A stretch of 57,357 bases of DNA from Rhodothermales bacterium (lineage in GTDB: Bacteria; Bacteroidota; Rhodothermia; Rhodothermales; JAHQVL01): NCBI GenBank assembly GCA_034439735.1, contig JAWXAX010000061.1, positions 1-57,357 on the forward strand, written 5' to 3'. The translations under genes were made by a program, and so were the position numbers. Positions within the stretch are counted from its first letter, which is position 1, and each line of letters begins with the position of its first letter. Positions 48,647 through 57,356 of the stretch are shown here, piece after piece. The notes below the pieces were generated by a model. The model was given only the letters and a program-made list of their open reading frames with translations, ran no database searches and was not told where the DNA came from.

Positions 48647-50371
48647 TCACCCCCACTGCGACGGAGGCTTCTTGTACTTCTGCTGAAACAACCGCGCGAA
48701 GTGCCTCGGGTCTCTGAACCCCACCTGGTACGCTACTTCCGACACATTGCCTGCTTTCTGCTCCAGCAGTTGCCGGGCCCGCTCCAGCCGGCTCTCCTGA
48801 ATGAATCGGTGAACGGTCTGTCGGGTCAGTTCCTGCATCTTGCGCTGCAGCTGTCGCCGGCCCAGCCCCACTTCCTCCGCCAACTGCTCCACCCCGAACT
48901 GGCTGTCGCCCATTCCCGACTCCACGACAGTCCGCACCTTTTCCAGAAACGCCGCATCAGCCGAGGTCACCGTGATCTCTGTCGGCTTCAGTACGACTTC
49001 CTGGCGATACTTCTTTTTCAGCTCCTGATTCCGCTGAATCAGGTTTTCCGTCCGCGCCAGCAGCTCGCGGGCACTGAAAGGTTTGTACAGATAATCGTCC
49101 GCGCCCATCTTCAGCCCTTCGATCTTGTTCTCCTCGGCGGCTTTCGCCGTGAGCAGGAGCACCGGGATGTCCTGCGTGCGTTTGTCGCGACGCAGCGCCG
49201 AGCAGAGTCCGAAGCCGTCGAGCTTTGGCATCATGACATCGCTGATCACGAGGTCGGGCAGGGCCGAGAGCGCCAGCGCGAGGCCCGCCTCGCCGTCTTC
49301 GGCCTCAAGGATGCGGTAGGCTGTCAGGTGGCTCTTCAGATAGGCGCGTACGTCGGCGTTGTCCTCGACGAGGAGGATAGTGGCGGTGGTTAAGGTGGCT
49401 AGGTTGGACTGGGTGGACAGGGCGGACTCGGTGGACGGGGTGCCGTCCGACTGGTCCGCCCTGTCCAACCTGTCCACCGCAGGCGCGGCGTCATCGTCGG
49501 CAATCAGTTCCTCGTCCTTGAGGTGGCTCCGCCCGAGAGGCAGCGTCAGCTTGAACGTGCTGCCGAAACCTTCCTGGCTTTCCACGCGCAGCGCGCCGTG
49601 GTGCAACTCGGCGAGCTCCTTCGCGAGCGCCAGCCCGATCCCGCTGCCTTCGTGCCGGCGCGTCGGCGAGGCGTCCGCCTGGTGGAAGCGGTCGAAGATG
49701 TGCGGCAGCTCCGTCGCCGGAATGCCCTCGCCGGTGTCGCGGACGACGATCAAGGCCGAACCCTCGGAGGCCTCGACGGATACGCGAATCTTCCCGCCGG
49801 CGGCGGTGAACTTGAAGGCGTTCGAGAGCAGGTTGTAGACGATCTTCTCCAGTTTGTCGCGGTCGAAGTAGACCTCGAGTGTTTCGGGCTCGGCCTCGAC
49901 ACGGAGGTGTTTCTGCTCACGTTCAGCGCGGGAGACAAACGAAAGCGTGAGGGCTCGGACGAAAGCGACGAGGTCGTCGGCGCGGGCTTCGAGGCGCATT
50001 CCGCCAGCCTCGAGCCGGGCGAGGTCGAGCAGTTGGTTGATGAGCCGGTGGAGGCGATCGGCCGCGCGGTGCATGGAAGATAGCTGACCCCGGTAGCGGT
50101 CGTCCATCGGGCCATACGCCCCATCGAGGGCATCACGGATGGGGCCCAGGAGGAGGGTGAGCGGGGTGCGGAATTCGTGGGAGAGGTTAACGAAGAAGCG
50201 TGATTTCGTATGGTCGAGTTGCTCAACCCTTCGAACACGTTCCAGCGCAGTTTTCAAATTCTCAGCTGCACGAGCGCGTGAACGCCACCATCGACAGATC
50301 AATGCCAGCGCACATGCAACGATCAATGCGATCGACAGATCTAGGTGAGGTGCGAGCGCTATCTTTTCCAC
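48647..50371 (-). CDS. Hybrid histidine kinase with receiver and AraC domains (HTCS-like), no sensor domain
   Basis: A protein of about 574 residues (start GTG 50371; ATG 50461 and 50548 are alternatives). After one membrane helix (LDLSIALIVACALALICRWW) comes HisKA (KSRFFVNLSHEFRTPLTLLLGP), HATPase (IVYNLLSNAFKF, RDTGEGIP, GSGIGLALAKEL), a receiver domain (LLVEDNADVRAYL, DLVISDVMMPKLDG, LLTAKAAEENKIEGLKMGADDYLYKPF) and an AraC-type HTH (VGLGRRQLQRKMQELTRQTVHRFIQ ... EVAYQVGFRDPRHFARLFQQKYKKPPSQW). Typical hybrids of this class carry 600-800 extra periplasmic residues; here they are missing, so it is shortened or senses through another protein. The HATPase-receiver linker is encoded by an inverted repeat. 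It is divergent from an ECF sigma gene. Confidence 0.88.
   Translation of the reverse strand: MEKIALAPHLDLSIALIVACALALICRWWRSRARAAENLKTALERVRRVEQLDHTKSRFFVNLSHEFRTPLTLLLGPIRDALDGAYGPMDDRYRGQLSSMHRAADRLHRLINQLLDLARLEAGGMRLEARADDLVAFVRALTLSFVSRAEREQKHLRVEAEPETLEVYFDRDKLEKIVYNLLSNAFKFTAAGGKIRVSVEASEGSALIVVRDTGEGIPATELPHIFDRFHQADASPTRRHEGSGIGLALAKELAELHHGALRVESQEGFGSTFKLTLPLGRSHLKDEELIADDDAAPAVDRLDRADQSDGTPSTESALSTQSNLATLTTATILLVEDNADVRAYLKSHLTAYRILEAEDGEAGLALALSALPDLVISDVMMPKLDGFGLCSALRRDKRTQDIPVLLLTAKAAEENKIEGLKMGADDYLYKPFSARELLARTENLIQRNQELKKKYRQEVVLKPTEITVTSADAAFLEKVRTVVESGMGDSQFGVEQLAEEVGLGRRQLQRKMQELTRQTVHRFIQESRLERARQLLEQKAGNVSEVAYQVGFRDPRHFARLFQQKYKKPPSQWG
49401..49477. repeat. Inverted repeat within the kinase linker
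   Basis: GGACAGGGCGGAC (49415-49427) and GTCCGCCCTGTCC (49454-49466) are perfect inverted copies. AGGTTGGA/TCCAACCT (49401-49408 and 49464-49471) and GGACGG/CCGTCC (49433-49438 and 49443-49448) add further stems. The sequence consists of TGGAC-type units and encodes the Asp/Arg/Ser/Thr-rich linker between ATPase and receiver domains. Confidence 0.75.
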
Positions 50372-50420
50372 AGGACAAACCCTTCGATTATGATGCGTTA
50401 ATGTGTAGCATGCAAAAGAG

Positions 50421-50438
50421 CGCAAGTCATATCTTGCG
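50421..50438. promoter_or_regulatory. Inverted repeat CGCAAG-N6-CTTGCG in a divergent promoter region
   Basis: A perfect 6-base dyad with a 6-base spacer lies in the AT-richer gap between the hybrid kinase and the ECF sigma gene. It supports a kinase start downstream (50371) and could be an operator for autoregulation. No binding protein can be assigned. Confidence 0.35.
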
Positions 50439-50535
50439 TTTATCTCATGCCTCACATCCATCACGTAGTCCTGTGAGCAAACGGGCCACGAGCCGTTGTT
50501 TTTAGGACACTGCGGCCTCTGGGCCATCCTGATCC

Positions 50536-51123
50536 GTGAAAACTGCACCGCCCTCAGATATCACGCGCCTACTCAACGCGGCTCGAGATGGAGACGAGCA
50601 GGCGCTTCGTGCGGTTTTTCCTCTCGTGTATGAGGAAATCCGTGAGCGCGCCCACCGGCAGCGCCAACGCTGGCATGGGGACGTCACGCTCAACACAACG
50701 GCACTTGTCCACGAAGCGTATATCAAACTAACCGGCCACACCGACTTCGAATGGGAAGGTCGCGCCCACTTCCTGGGCGTCGCGGCGAAAGCCATGCGCC
50801 ACATACTTGTTGACTATGCTCGCCAACGACGGGCAGAAAAACGCGGCGGCGATGTTCAGCGGATATCGTTTGAAGAGTGGCATATACCCGACGCGGAGTT
50901 CGCGCTGACCGACGAAAAGGCCGACAGTATCGTGGCTTTGGAGGACGCCCTCCTTGCCCTCGAACAAGTCGATGAACGCGAAGCGCGGGTAGTCGAGTGC
51001 CGCTTCTTTGGCGGGCTGTCGGTGGAGGAAACGGCCAAGGTGTTGGGCATTTCTGAGCGAACGGTAAAGCGCGATTGGGCGATGGCCCAGGCATGGCTCA
51101 TGCGAGAAATGAAGCGCGGCTAA
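50536..51123 (+). CDS. ECF sigma factor of the kinase-associated TIGR02999 type
   Basis: A 195-residue sigma factor. The pattern DITRLLNAARDGDEQALRAVFPLVYEEIRERAHRQRQRW, followed by TLNTTALVHEAYIKLTG, FLGVAAKAMRHILVDYARQRRAEKRGG and LEQVDEREARVVECRFFGGLSVEETAKVLGISERTVKRDWAMAQAWL, matches the ECF subfamily (TIGR02999, 'Sig-70_X6') frequent in Planctomycetes, Acidobacteria and Rhodothermales. These sigma factors often lack an anti-sigma factor and instead sit beside Ser/Thr kinases, as here: a kinase is encoded at 52118. Phosphorylation control is therefore inferred. The start is a GTG (50536). It is divergent from the hybrid kinase, and converges with a HEAT-like protein gene. Confidence 0.93.
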   Translation: MKTAPPSDITRLLNAARDGDEQALRAVFPLVYEEIRERAHRQRQRWHGDVTLNTTALVHEAYIKLTGHTDFEWEGRAHFLGVAAKAMRHILVDYARQRRAEKRGGDVQRISFEEWHIPDAEFALTDEKADSIVALEDALLALEQVDEREARVVECRFFGGLSVEETAKVLGISERTVKRDWAMAQAWLMREMKRG

Positions 51124-51268
51124 GTGTTTTGCTTCTTATTGACGAAACGCTGCAGGCCCCATAACCCTGCCGCAGCCCAAGGGACAAAATCGGAAAGGGA
51201 GCCCGCGTTGCCGCGAGCCCCCTCTCGTATCGGGATGGTGGAGAACCGTCTTTCCCGAATGTCGCTAC

Positions 51269-51784
51269 TTACTGGAACGAGCCGTCGTGATCCTTAAGCA
51301 CATAGGTGATCGTGTGCCGCACTTCCGGGTTCTTTTCGAAGTGAACCGCTCGTTTCAGGTAGGCCATCGACCAGTCGTCGCCCAGTTTGCCCAGTGCAAC
51401 TACCGCCATCCGGCGGACACGGTCGTCCTCATTATTTCTGTAGATGGTCACGACTTCCATCACGGTCTGCCGGGTTGCCGGCATGAAGTCGCCATACTGG
51501 ATGAGCCGCTGCAGCGCGCTCTGTGTCATGCCTTCGGTCGACGAAGTGAGAGCGGCGGCGAGGCGCTCCCCATACGCGCGCCAGTCCTGGATTGACAGCG
51601 TGATGAGGTCCTGATGCGCCGGGGCTGCTTCCCGGATCGTCGCCGGGTCGAGCGTGGTGATTACGGTGGGAGCGCTGCGCTGAGCGTGGGCGGCGGCTAA
51701 GGGCGTCATGATCATGACGGCGGCAAGCGCCAAGCGGATGATCGAGTAGTTGGACGTAGTGAAGGGATTGCGTGTCGTTTTCAT
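51269..51784 (-). CDS. Secreted HEAT-repeat-like protein
   Basis: A 171-residue protein starting at ATG 51784 with a signal peptide (IIRLALAAVMIMTPLAAAHAQ). The mature part is helical: DWRAYGERLAAALTSSTEGMTQSALQRLIQYGDF, then TVMEVVTIYRNNEDDRVRRMAVVALGKLGDDWSMAYLKRAVHFEKNPEVRHTITYVLKD. The DDRVRRMAVVALGKLGD and PEVRHTI elements are typical of HEAT/PBS-lyase repeats, which make protein contacts. It lies between the ECF sigma gene (convergent, 145 bases) and the large kinase gene (divergent, 333 bases) and could be part of that regulatory unit or its target. The open frame extends upstream to 51883 without plausible sequence. Confidence 0.78.
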   Translation of the reverse strand: MKTTRNPFTTSNYSIIRLALAAVMIMTPLAAAHAQRSAPTVITTLDPATIREAAPAHQDLITLSIQDWRAYGERLAAALTSSTEGMTQSALQRLIQYGDFMPATRQTVMEVVTIYRNNEDDRVRRMAVVALGKLGDDWSMAYLKRAVHFEKNPEVRHTITYVLKDHDGSFQ

Positions 51785-52117
51785 GGCGTTCACCGTCAGG
51801 ATGGTCTGGTTGGCCGTTTGGGGCGAGAGCGTCGGATCATTGAAGACGCTCTTGCTTGCTTCACCCATTACCACGGAATCCATTGTCGCCAGGGGCCATC
51901 GATGTGAGATTTATTTTTGAAGGTGAAGGATGGGGACGTGCCGGCAGCCCTTCAACGGATCCGACTCAGAAAGACAGGGCGGCCGATCGGCTCTTTTATT
52001 ATGGGCAGCGAAATAAGTCAGCGCCGTGAGCCCATTCGACAATGAAATAGGCGAGCATTGCTTATCTTTTCAACTGCTTAAATGGGTCAAGCCCACATCT
52101 TGCCTACGCTATCCCTT
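51785..52117. other. Divergent intergenic region, 333 bases
   Basis: It lies between the HEAT-like gene and the large kinase gene and should contain both promoters. It is AT-richer near 51900-52080 and contains a short palindrome (GCCGATCGGC near 51972-51981). I see no gene or repeat. Confidence 0.55.
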
Positions 52118-55100
52118 ATGGCCCAATCGCAACGTGACCGTATCAAAGCCCTCTTCGAACAGGCGCTAGATCTTCCCATGCCGGCGCGAGCCGCATTCCT
52201 GGAGGACTCCTGCGCCGGCGATGCGGAGTTGCGCAAGGAACTGGAAAGCCTGTTGATTCACGCTGAAGGAGCGCCCGACTATCTGGACCGGCTCGCAGCT
52301 GACGTTTTGCCCGGGGACCGCCTGTTCATCGCACCGGCTGATTCCGCGGATCCCCTGATTGGCCAACGAATCGCGCATTACAACGTGCTACAACGACTTG
52401 GTGCCGGCGGAATGGGGGTCGTTTACAAGGCCATGGACACCCGATTAGACCGTGTCGTGGCGCTCAAATTTCTGACCCATCCGCTTAATATCGAAGCGGA
52501 AGCGAGGCAACGGTTCGTCCGAGAAGCAAAGACGGCCTCTTCGCTCGACCATCCAAACATCGGCACGGTCTACGAGATCAATGAAACCGATGATGGGAGG
52601 CTCTACATCGCCATGGCGTTTTACGATGGGGAGACGCTGAAGGAAACGATCGCCAGGGGGCCCCTTTCGATCGAAGACGCACGGAACTATGCCTGCCAGA
52701 TGGCCGAGGGCATGACAAAGGCGCACGGGGCTAACATCATCCATCGGGATATCAAACCGGCGAACGTGATAATAACCTCGGGCGGAGTAATCAAGATTGT
52801 CGACTTCGGACTGGCGAAGATGAGCGGGGTCGATCCGTTGACCAGGACCGGCACGACGATGGGCACAGCCGCCTACATGAGCCCGGAACAGATCCGTGGC
52901 GAAAAAGCGGATCATCGGTCGGATCTCTGGTCGCTCGGAGTCATCCTGTACGAAATGATCGCGGGCACGAGACCATTCCAGGAGAATTATGAAAGCGCAC
53001 TGGTCTACAGCATCGTTCACACCGAGCCTGATGACTTGTCTCTTTTACGCAAGGACGTGCCGGAATCCATGGTGTCGCTCGTCAAAACACTGCTTCAAAA
53101 GGATCCGGCATCACGTGTCTCGCTAGCTTCAGACATCCTGCCCACGTTAAGATCAGATACTGCAGAAACCCGCCATCTCGAAACACCTCCGCGGGTAGCA
53201 CGCAACCCCGTCATCCTCACTGCAACGGGAGTCGTACTAGCCGCCTTTTTTGTTCTATTCTGGTGGGTAGGGCGAAATGGAACTCCCAAGGCAGATGGGG
53301 CAACGACGCCGGCGCTCAATATGGCGAAGATTGCCATTATACCGTTTGATGTGCGAGAGGACGAGTTCTCGAATTTGCGAGAAGACATGGTGGAAGTAGT
53401 CCACCTGGCCATTCAAAATTCCGAAGAGGTTTCCAGTGTCGATCCGAACACCATGTTTGTTTACACAGCCGGCGACAGCATGGTCTCCAAGGATCCGGTA
53501 CGGGCCTCCGCATTCGCACGTAGTGTTGGAGCGGGTTGGTATGTACTGGGACGCATTTCGCAGCTGGACGATCACATTCAGGTAATTCCAAGACTGTATC
53601 GCACTTCGGGAGAGGGATCGTTCGATCTGGCCATAATCTCCATGCAACATGTCGACCAGATTCGGCATGTTGCAGACACATTGGCTCAGCGTATCGTCGG
53701 AACTGTACTCGACCGCCCGGACATCCGAATTGCCAGCTTCGCCTCACAATCGACCAGCTCACCAATTGCGTTTCGACATTTCTTGAGAGGGCAGCATTTC
53801 TTCAAAGAAAAACAGTATGAAGAGGCTGCCGAAGCCTTCGAACTGGCCCTGACGACGGATTCCACCTTTGCCCTTGCCGCTTTTCAATATGCGCAGAATT
53901 ATTTCTACCTATACCAGGATGATGTCGACTTCCAACAACGCCTTTATCGTCAGGCGGAACGTCATCTCGACAAACTTCCCATTGCTCTGAGGTGGCTCGT
54001 GCAAGCGGAGGTCAGTGCTTTTGCTCATGGCGAGCTCAATAAGGCGGAGCCCTTGTACAGGAAATACCTGTCCAAATATCCGGACGATGGGTATGCACTC
54101 ATCACGTTCGGTGATTTCCTATTTCATTTCAATCCACTCCGCGGACGATCGGTGAGTGAAGCTAAGGAGTATCTCGAAAAAGGATATCGGATTGTTCGTA
54201 GCGACCAAGACGATGCGCTTTTGCATCTAGGATTCTTCGCAGTTCGAGAAAACGATATGCAGCGATATCTATGGGTTACAACACAAGCCGACTCGATTAG
54301 GGGAACGCAAGAAGAAGAAGGTATATTCCATCTTCCCCTCTACAGGGACATGATTCAAACAAAGCCAGAGGAGAGAGGTCCCATGATTGATATTCTGGCA
54401 CAAGTGCCCGACAATTTACTTACACAGGCTCTGTATTTAAGCGCGAGAGATATCCCTGGCTCGATTCGTTCAAATATATTCAACCCTGAACCAGTTCGAA
54501 CACACAACGCCCAATTGTTAGAGGCAGCTGGAGGGCGCTTTAGCAGGGCCGATTCGATCCGACTTGAACGCACATCGGATCATTATGCTATTAATCTATT
54601 CCACCGAGCCAGAATCGCTTCTTCGCCATGGTCAACCCAATCACTAGATGCCATCAAGGCCATACGGGATGAAGTGAACGAGTGGAATCCGGCAGGACGG
54701 CCATTTATCCGTACCCGTGTGGTTGTATATGACGATCCGGAGACTGTCAAAACTTATTTACTTGGTATTCTATCCTTCCGTTTGGAGGATGATTCGACAC
54801 TACAGATTCAAATCGATCATGCAAGAAATCGTGCCTCACGGCAGGATGAGGATAAAACATGGGTAGCCGTAGCGCAGATATTAAATGTTCTTCAATCTGC
54901 CCGAACAGACGATCCCGACGGCGCGATTCGACATTTTTATGAAGGCATCATCCCTCTACCGTCCTACTGGTATTCGTTTGATTCACCCCTGACCACCCAG
55001 GATTTCAGCCGCCTCGTAATCGCCAACTTGTTGTTTGAACAAGGGCGATTCGAGGATGCTCTACCCTGGTATGTTTCTTTATTCGATGGGTGGGACACAG

Positions 55101-55303
55101 ATGCGCTCATCTATGCCGCCCCTGTTTATTACCAGCGCGCGCGTACCCTCGAAGAACTGGGTAATCCAACCGAAGCGATCACCTATTACACCCTATTTAT
55201 GGAGTTCTGGAAGGATGCCGAACCAGGCTTACGCCCCATGGTGGCGGATGCGGAGCGTCGACTTGAGTATTTGTATCAGGGGATGACCAGCGAAGCCAGA
55301 TAA
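52118..55303 (+). CDS. Large Ser/Thr kinase with membrane helix, FlgO/TolB-like domain and TPRs
   Basis: A 1061-residue protein. The N-terminal 80 residues (RDRIKALFEQALDLPMPARAAFLEDSCAGDAELRKELESLL) are the helical segment usual in kinases paired with TIGR02999 sigma factors. The kinase domain (about 85-340) has LGAGGMGVVYKAMD, VALKFL, IIHRDIKPANVII, VDFGLAKM and YMSPEQIRG. A membrane helix lies near 365-385 (VILTATGVVLAAFFVLFWWVG). Outside, residues about 400-545 (AKIAIIPFDVREDEFSNLREDMV ... VGAGWYVLGRISQLDDHIQVIPRLY) resemble the FlgO/TolB-N-like domain, followed by TPR-like helices to the end (HFLRGQHFFKEKQYEEAAEAFELALTTD). ATG 52118 is preferred to 52082 because the conserved helix begins there. 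The 3' half is distinctly AT-richer than neighbouring genes. Confidence 0.92.
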   Translation: MAQSQRDRIKALFEQALDLPMPARAAFLEDSCAGDAELRKELESLLIHAEGAPDYLDRLAADVLPGDRLFIAPADSADPLIGQRIAHYNVLQRLGAGGMGVVYKAMDTRLDRVVALKFLTHPLNIEAEARQRFVREAKTASSLDHPNIGTVYEINETDDGRLYIAMAFYDGETLKETIARGPLSIEDARNYACQMAEGMTKAHGANIIHRDIKPANVIITSGGVIKIVDFGLAKMSGVDPLTRTGTTMGTAAYMSPEQIRGEKADHRSDLWSLGVILYEMIAGTRPFQENYESALVYSIVHTEPDDLSLLRKDVPESMVSLVKTLLQKDPASRVSLASDILPTLRSDTAETRHLETPPRVARNPVILTATGVVLAAFFVLFWWVGRNGTPKADGATTPALNMAKIAIIPFDVREDEFSNLREDMVEVVHLAIQNSEEVSSVDPNTMFVYTAGDSMVSKDPVRASAFARSVGAGWYVLGRISQLDDHIQVIPRLYRTSGEGSFDLAIISMQHVDQIRHVADTLAQRIVGTVLDRPDIRIASFASQSTSSPIAFRHFLRGQHFFKEKQYEEAAEAFELALTTDSTFALAAFQYAQNYFYLYQDDVDFQQRLYRQAERHLDKLPIALRWLVQAEVSAFAHGELNKAEPLYRKYLSKYPDDGYALITFGDFLFHFNPLRGRSVSEAKEYLEKGYRIVRSDQDDALLHLGFFAVRENDMQRYLWVTTQADSIRGTQEEEGIFHLPLYRDMIQTKPEERGPMIDILAQVPDNLLTQALYLSARDIPGSIRSNIFNPEPVRTHNAQLLEAAGGRFSRADSIRLERTSDHYAINLFHRARIASSPWSTQSLDAIKAIRDEVNEWNPAGRPFIRTRVVVYDDPETVKTYLLGILSFRLEDDSTLQIQIDHARNRASRQDEDKTWVAVAQILNVLQSARTDDPDGAIRHFYEGIIPLPSYWYSFDSPLTTQDFSRLVIANLLFEQGRFEDALPWYVSLFDGWDTDALIYAAPVYYQRARTLEELGNPTEAITYYTLFMEFWKDAEPGLRPMVADAERRLEYLYQGMTSEAR

Positions 55304-55331
55304 TTGGCTTTGTCACAATGAGGCCGGCTAC

Positions 55332-55363
55332 TCCTGAATGGCCCCGGAAGTGGCCATTCAGGA
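55332..55363. terminator. Bidirectional stem-loop between convergent genes
   Basis: TCCTGAATGGCC (55332-55343) pairs exactly with GGCCATTCAGGA (55352-55363). It sits in the 91-base space between the kinase stop and the esterase stop, so it can serve both transcripts. There is no long T tract on either side. Confidence 0.7.
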
Positions 55364-55394
55364 TTTAGGCCATTGTCTGGCTCTTACTGCCGGT

Positions 55395-57356
55395 TTATTG
55401 CCCGAGATACACTACCGACTTCGCGGCGATCGGTGCGCCGTCTACCGTTACCCGAACGAAGTAGACCCCGGCCGGCACATCGCCGCCATCCCAGCTCACG
55501 CGGTGGGCCCCTGCCGAAAGCATACCCCGCTCAAGGTCAAGTACTTTCTGGCCGAGCACATTATACAGTGCGACGGCGACCTCCCGGGTTACTGGCAAAT
55601 TGAGGTCGATCGTGAGCCGGCGAGCGAATGGGTTTGGAAAGAGCGCGAAGTCGACTTCTGACTGCAGGGGCTGGCCGATCACACCCGTGGCCACATCCGG
55701 CATGGGGTTACGCGCAAAAAAAGCAAAGATTTCAGCGCTCGCGTCGATGTCCTGATTCACAAACCCCAGGAAGTCCGGCCACTCGCCTCCTGGAAACGAT
55801 CCGCTTGGCCAGGTATGTCCCCCGTTTAGGACGTTATAATATTTGGTTTCGACGCCGTCACAGTCCGGATAATCATACAGACGCACCGTACTGCTATCAT
55901 CCGATACGGCATCCTCGATGTCAGTTACGATGGGTTCGGATGCACATCCGTTCTTATCCGCCCAAAAAGCGATAGTCTCCTGAGGGTCGAGGAAAATGTA
56001 TTCCCCATTTTTCCATTCCGCGCCCTCCGGTGGCCAGAAGAGGTCCTCCGTACCATGGATAAGCATGGCAGCTATCGGTCGAGGCGGCTCGCACGTCGCC
56101 CTATAGGCTTCATCGATCGGTCCGCCCACGCCGGCCACCGATGCGATCCGATCCGATAGATCACAGGCCAGCTTCCAGAGCATTTGTGAGCCCATCGAGT
56201 ATCCCGTTGCATGGACTCGGGTTGGATCCACATTGTATTGGGAGGAAAGTGCCTCGATCAGTTCACGCGTAAAACGGACGTCGTCATTTACCGAAACGCG
56301 CCCATCGAAATTCCAGCCGGTGTCAGGGCCGTCCAACGGATCATCGACGATGAGCCCATCCAGGTACGCGAGGAGTACCCGCTGATCGTCAGCAACCGAC
56401 GCCATCAGATCGATGTCCTTCTGGAGGTCCCCATCGAGTGTGTACCCATGGTAATTGAGGACCAGAGGCCATTCCTCTGAACCGTTGTAGGTAGCCGGCA
56501 CATAGAGCAGGTAGGTGCGAAGTGAATCACCAACCTGCAGACTTCCCTCATGGAAGACGCCGGGAGTGGATTCGGGTAATGGATTGCGCTCAAAAAACTC
56601 CAGAATGAGCGCACTCGCATCGATGTCCTGATTAACATGCCCGAGGAACGCCGGTAAAGCTCCTCCTCCAGGCCAGCTATGTCCGCCCTCGTTGATGCGA
56701 TAGAAACCGACCTCGGTATCCGAATCACACCCTTCGTACAAGAACCGCGTCACCGTACTGCTATCTGTCGCGACAAGGTCGGGCTCGCCCGATTCTACAG
56801 GCTCCGCCGAACATCCCGCGAGTGAAGCCCAGTATGCGGCAGTCTGATCCGCCGACTCAAACACGAGCCCGGCCCCTGAGACGCCGTCATAAGGAACGAT
56901 CGGATCACCTGTACCATGAAACTGGAGCATGGAAACGGGCCGAGTTGGAGTGCAGCTCTGTATCGTGCCATTGTCCATTTGATTGGCGAGTGCGGCCAGT
57001 GAGGCAATACGATCATAACGGGCGCATGCGATTTCATAGGTCATCGAGGCGCCCATGGACCACCCCGTAACATGAACCCGCTGCTGGTCGATCGCATAGT
57101 CCGCAGACAACTGGTCGATCATTTCCAGCGTAAATCGAATGTCGTCATTGGATGAAAGGGTGCCACCAAGCACATTCCACCCCTGGCCGCTTGTCCCGGT
57201 AAACGGATTGGCGACCTGGAGTCCTTGCGGGTACACCACAAGAAAATGCCTGGCGTTCGCGACGGAGTCCATCTGGCTGATATCCGCCTGAAACTGTGCC
57301 CCGACATTAAAACCATGATAGCTGACGACCAACGGCCATTCCTGAGTGCCATCGTA
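55395..57356 (-). CDS. Tandem PHB-depolymerase-like esterase, type IX cargo (5' part outside window)
   Basis: At least 653 residues; the N-terminus lies beyond the window. Two esterase domains of about 275 residues follow each other. Each starts with EWPLVVSYHG / EWPLVLNYHG, has the nucleophile elbow GWSMGAS / GYSMGSQ, an LQFHGTGDPIVPYDG / LIHGTEDLFWPPEG acid strand and a final His in GGHSWPGG / GGHTWPSG, then FLGHVNQDIDAS / FLGFVNQDIDAS. This is the pattern of LpqC/PHB depolymerase-type (feruloyl/acetylxylan) esterases. The last 85 residues are a type IX sorting domain (FALFPNPFARRLTIDLNL ... GVYFVRVTVDG). Both domains appear catalytically complete. The protein should act on extracellular polyesters or plant wall esters. 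Whether a signal peptide or a third domain precedes cannot be seen. Confidence 0.9.
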   Translation of the reverse strand, partial: YDGTQEWPLVVSYHGFNVGAQFQADISQMDSVANARHFLVVYPQGLQVANPFTGTSGQGWNVLGGTLSSNDDIRFTLEMIDQLSADYAIDQQRVHVTGWSMGASMTYEIACARYDRIASLAALANQMDNGTIQSCTPTRPVSMLQFHGTGDPIVPYDGVSGAGLVFESADQTAAYWASLAGCSAEPVESGEPDLVATDSSTVTRFLYEGCDSDTEVGFYRINEGGHSWPGGGALPAFLGHVNQDIDASALILEFFERNPLPESTPGVFHEGSLQVGDSLRTYLLYVPATYNGSEEWPLVLNYHGYTLDGDLQKDIDLMASVADDQRVLLAYLDGLIVDDPLDGPDTGWNFDGRVSVNDDVRFTRELIEALSSQYNVDPTRVHATGYSMGSQMLWKLACDLSDRIASVAGVGGPIDEAYRATCEPPRPIAAMLIHGTEDLFWPPEGAEWKNGEYIFLDPQETIAFWADKNGCASEPIVTDIEDAVSDDSSTVRLYDYPDCDGVETKYYNVLNGGHTWPSGSFPGGEWPDFLGFVNQDIDASAEIFAFFARNPMPDVATGVIGQPLQSEVDFALFPNPFARRLTIDLNLPVTREVAVALYNVLGQKVLDLERGMLSAGAHRVSWDGGDVPAGVYFVRVTVDGAPIAAKSVVYLGQ

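Noticed and set aside
54985-54996. CCTGACCACC as an att copy of the tRNA-Phe 3' end
   Set aside because: The match is only about ten bases and lies inside the coding sequence of the large kinase, so chance is likely.
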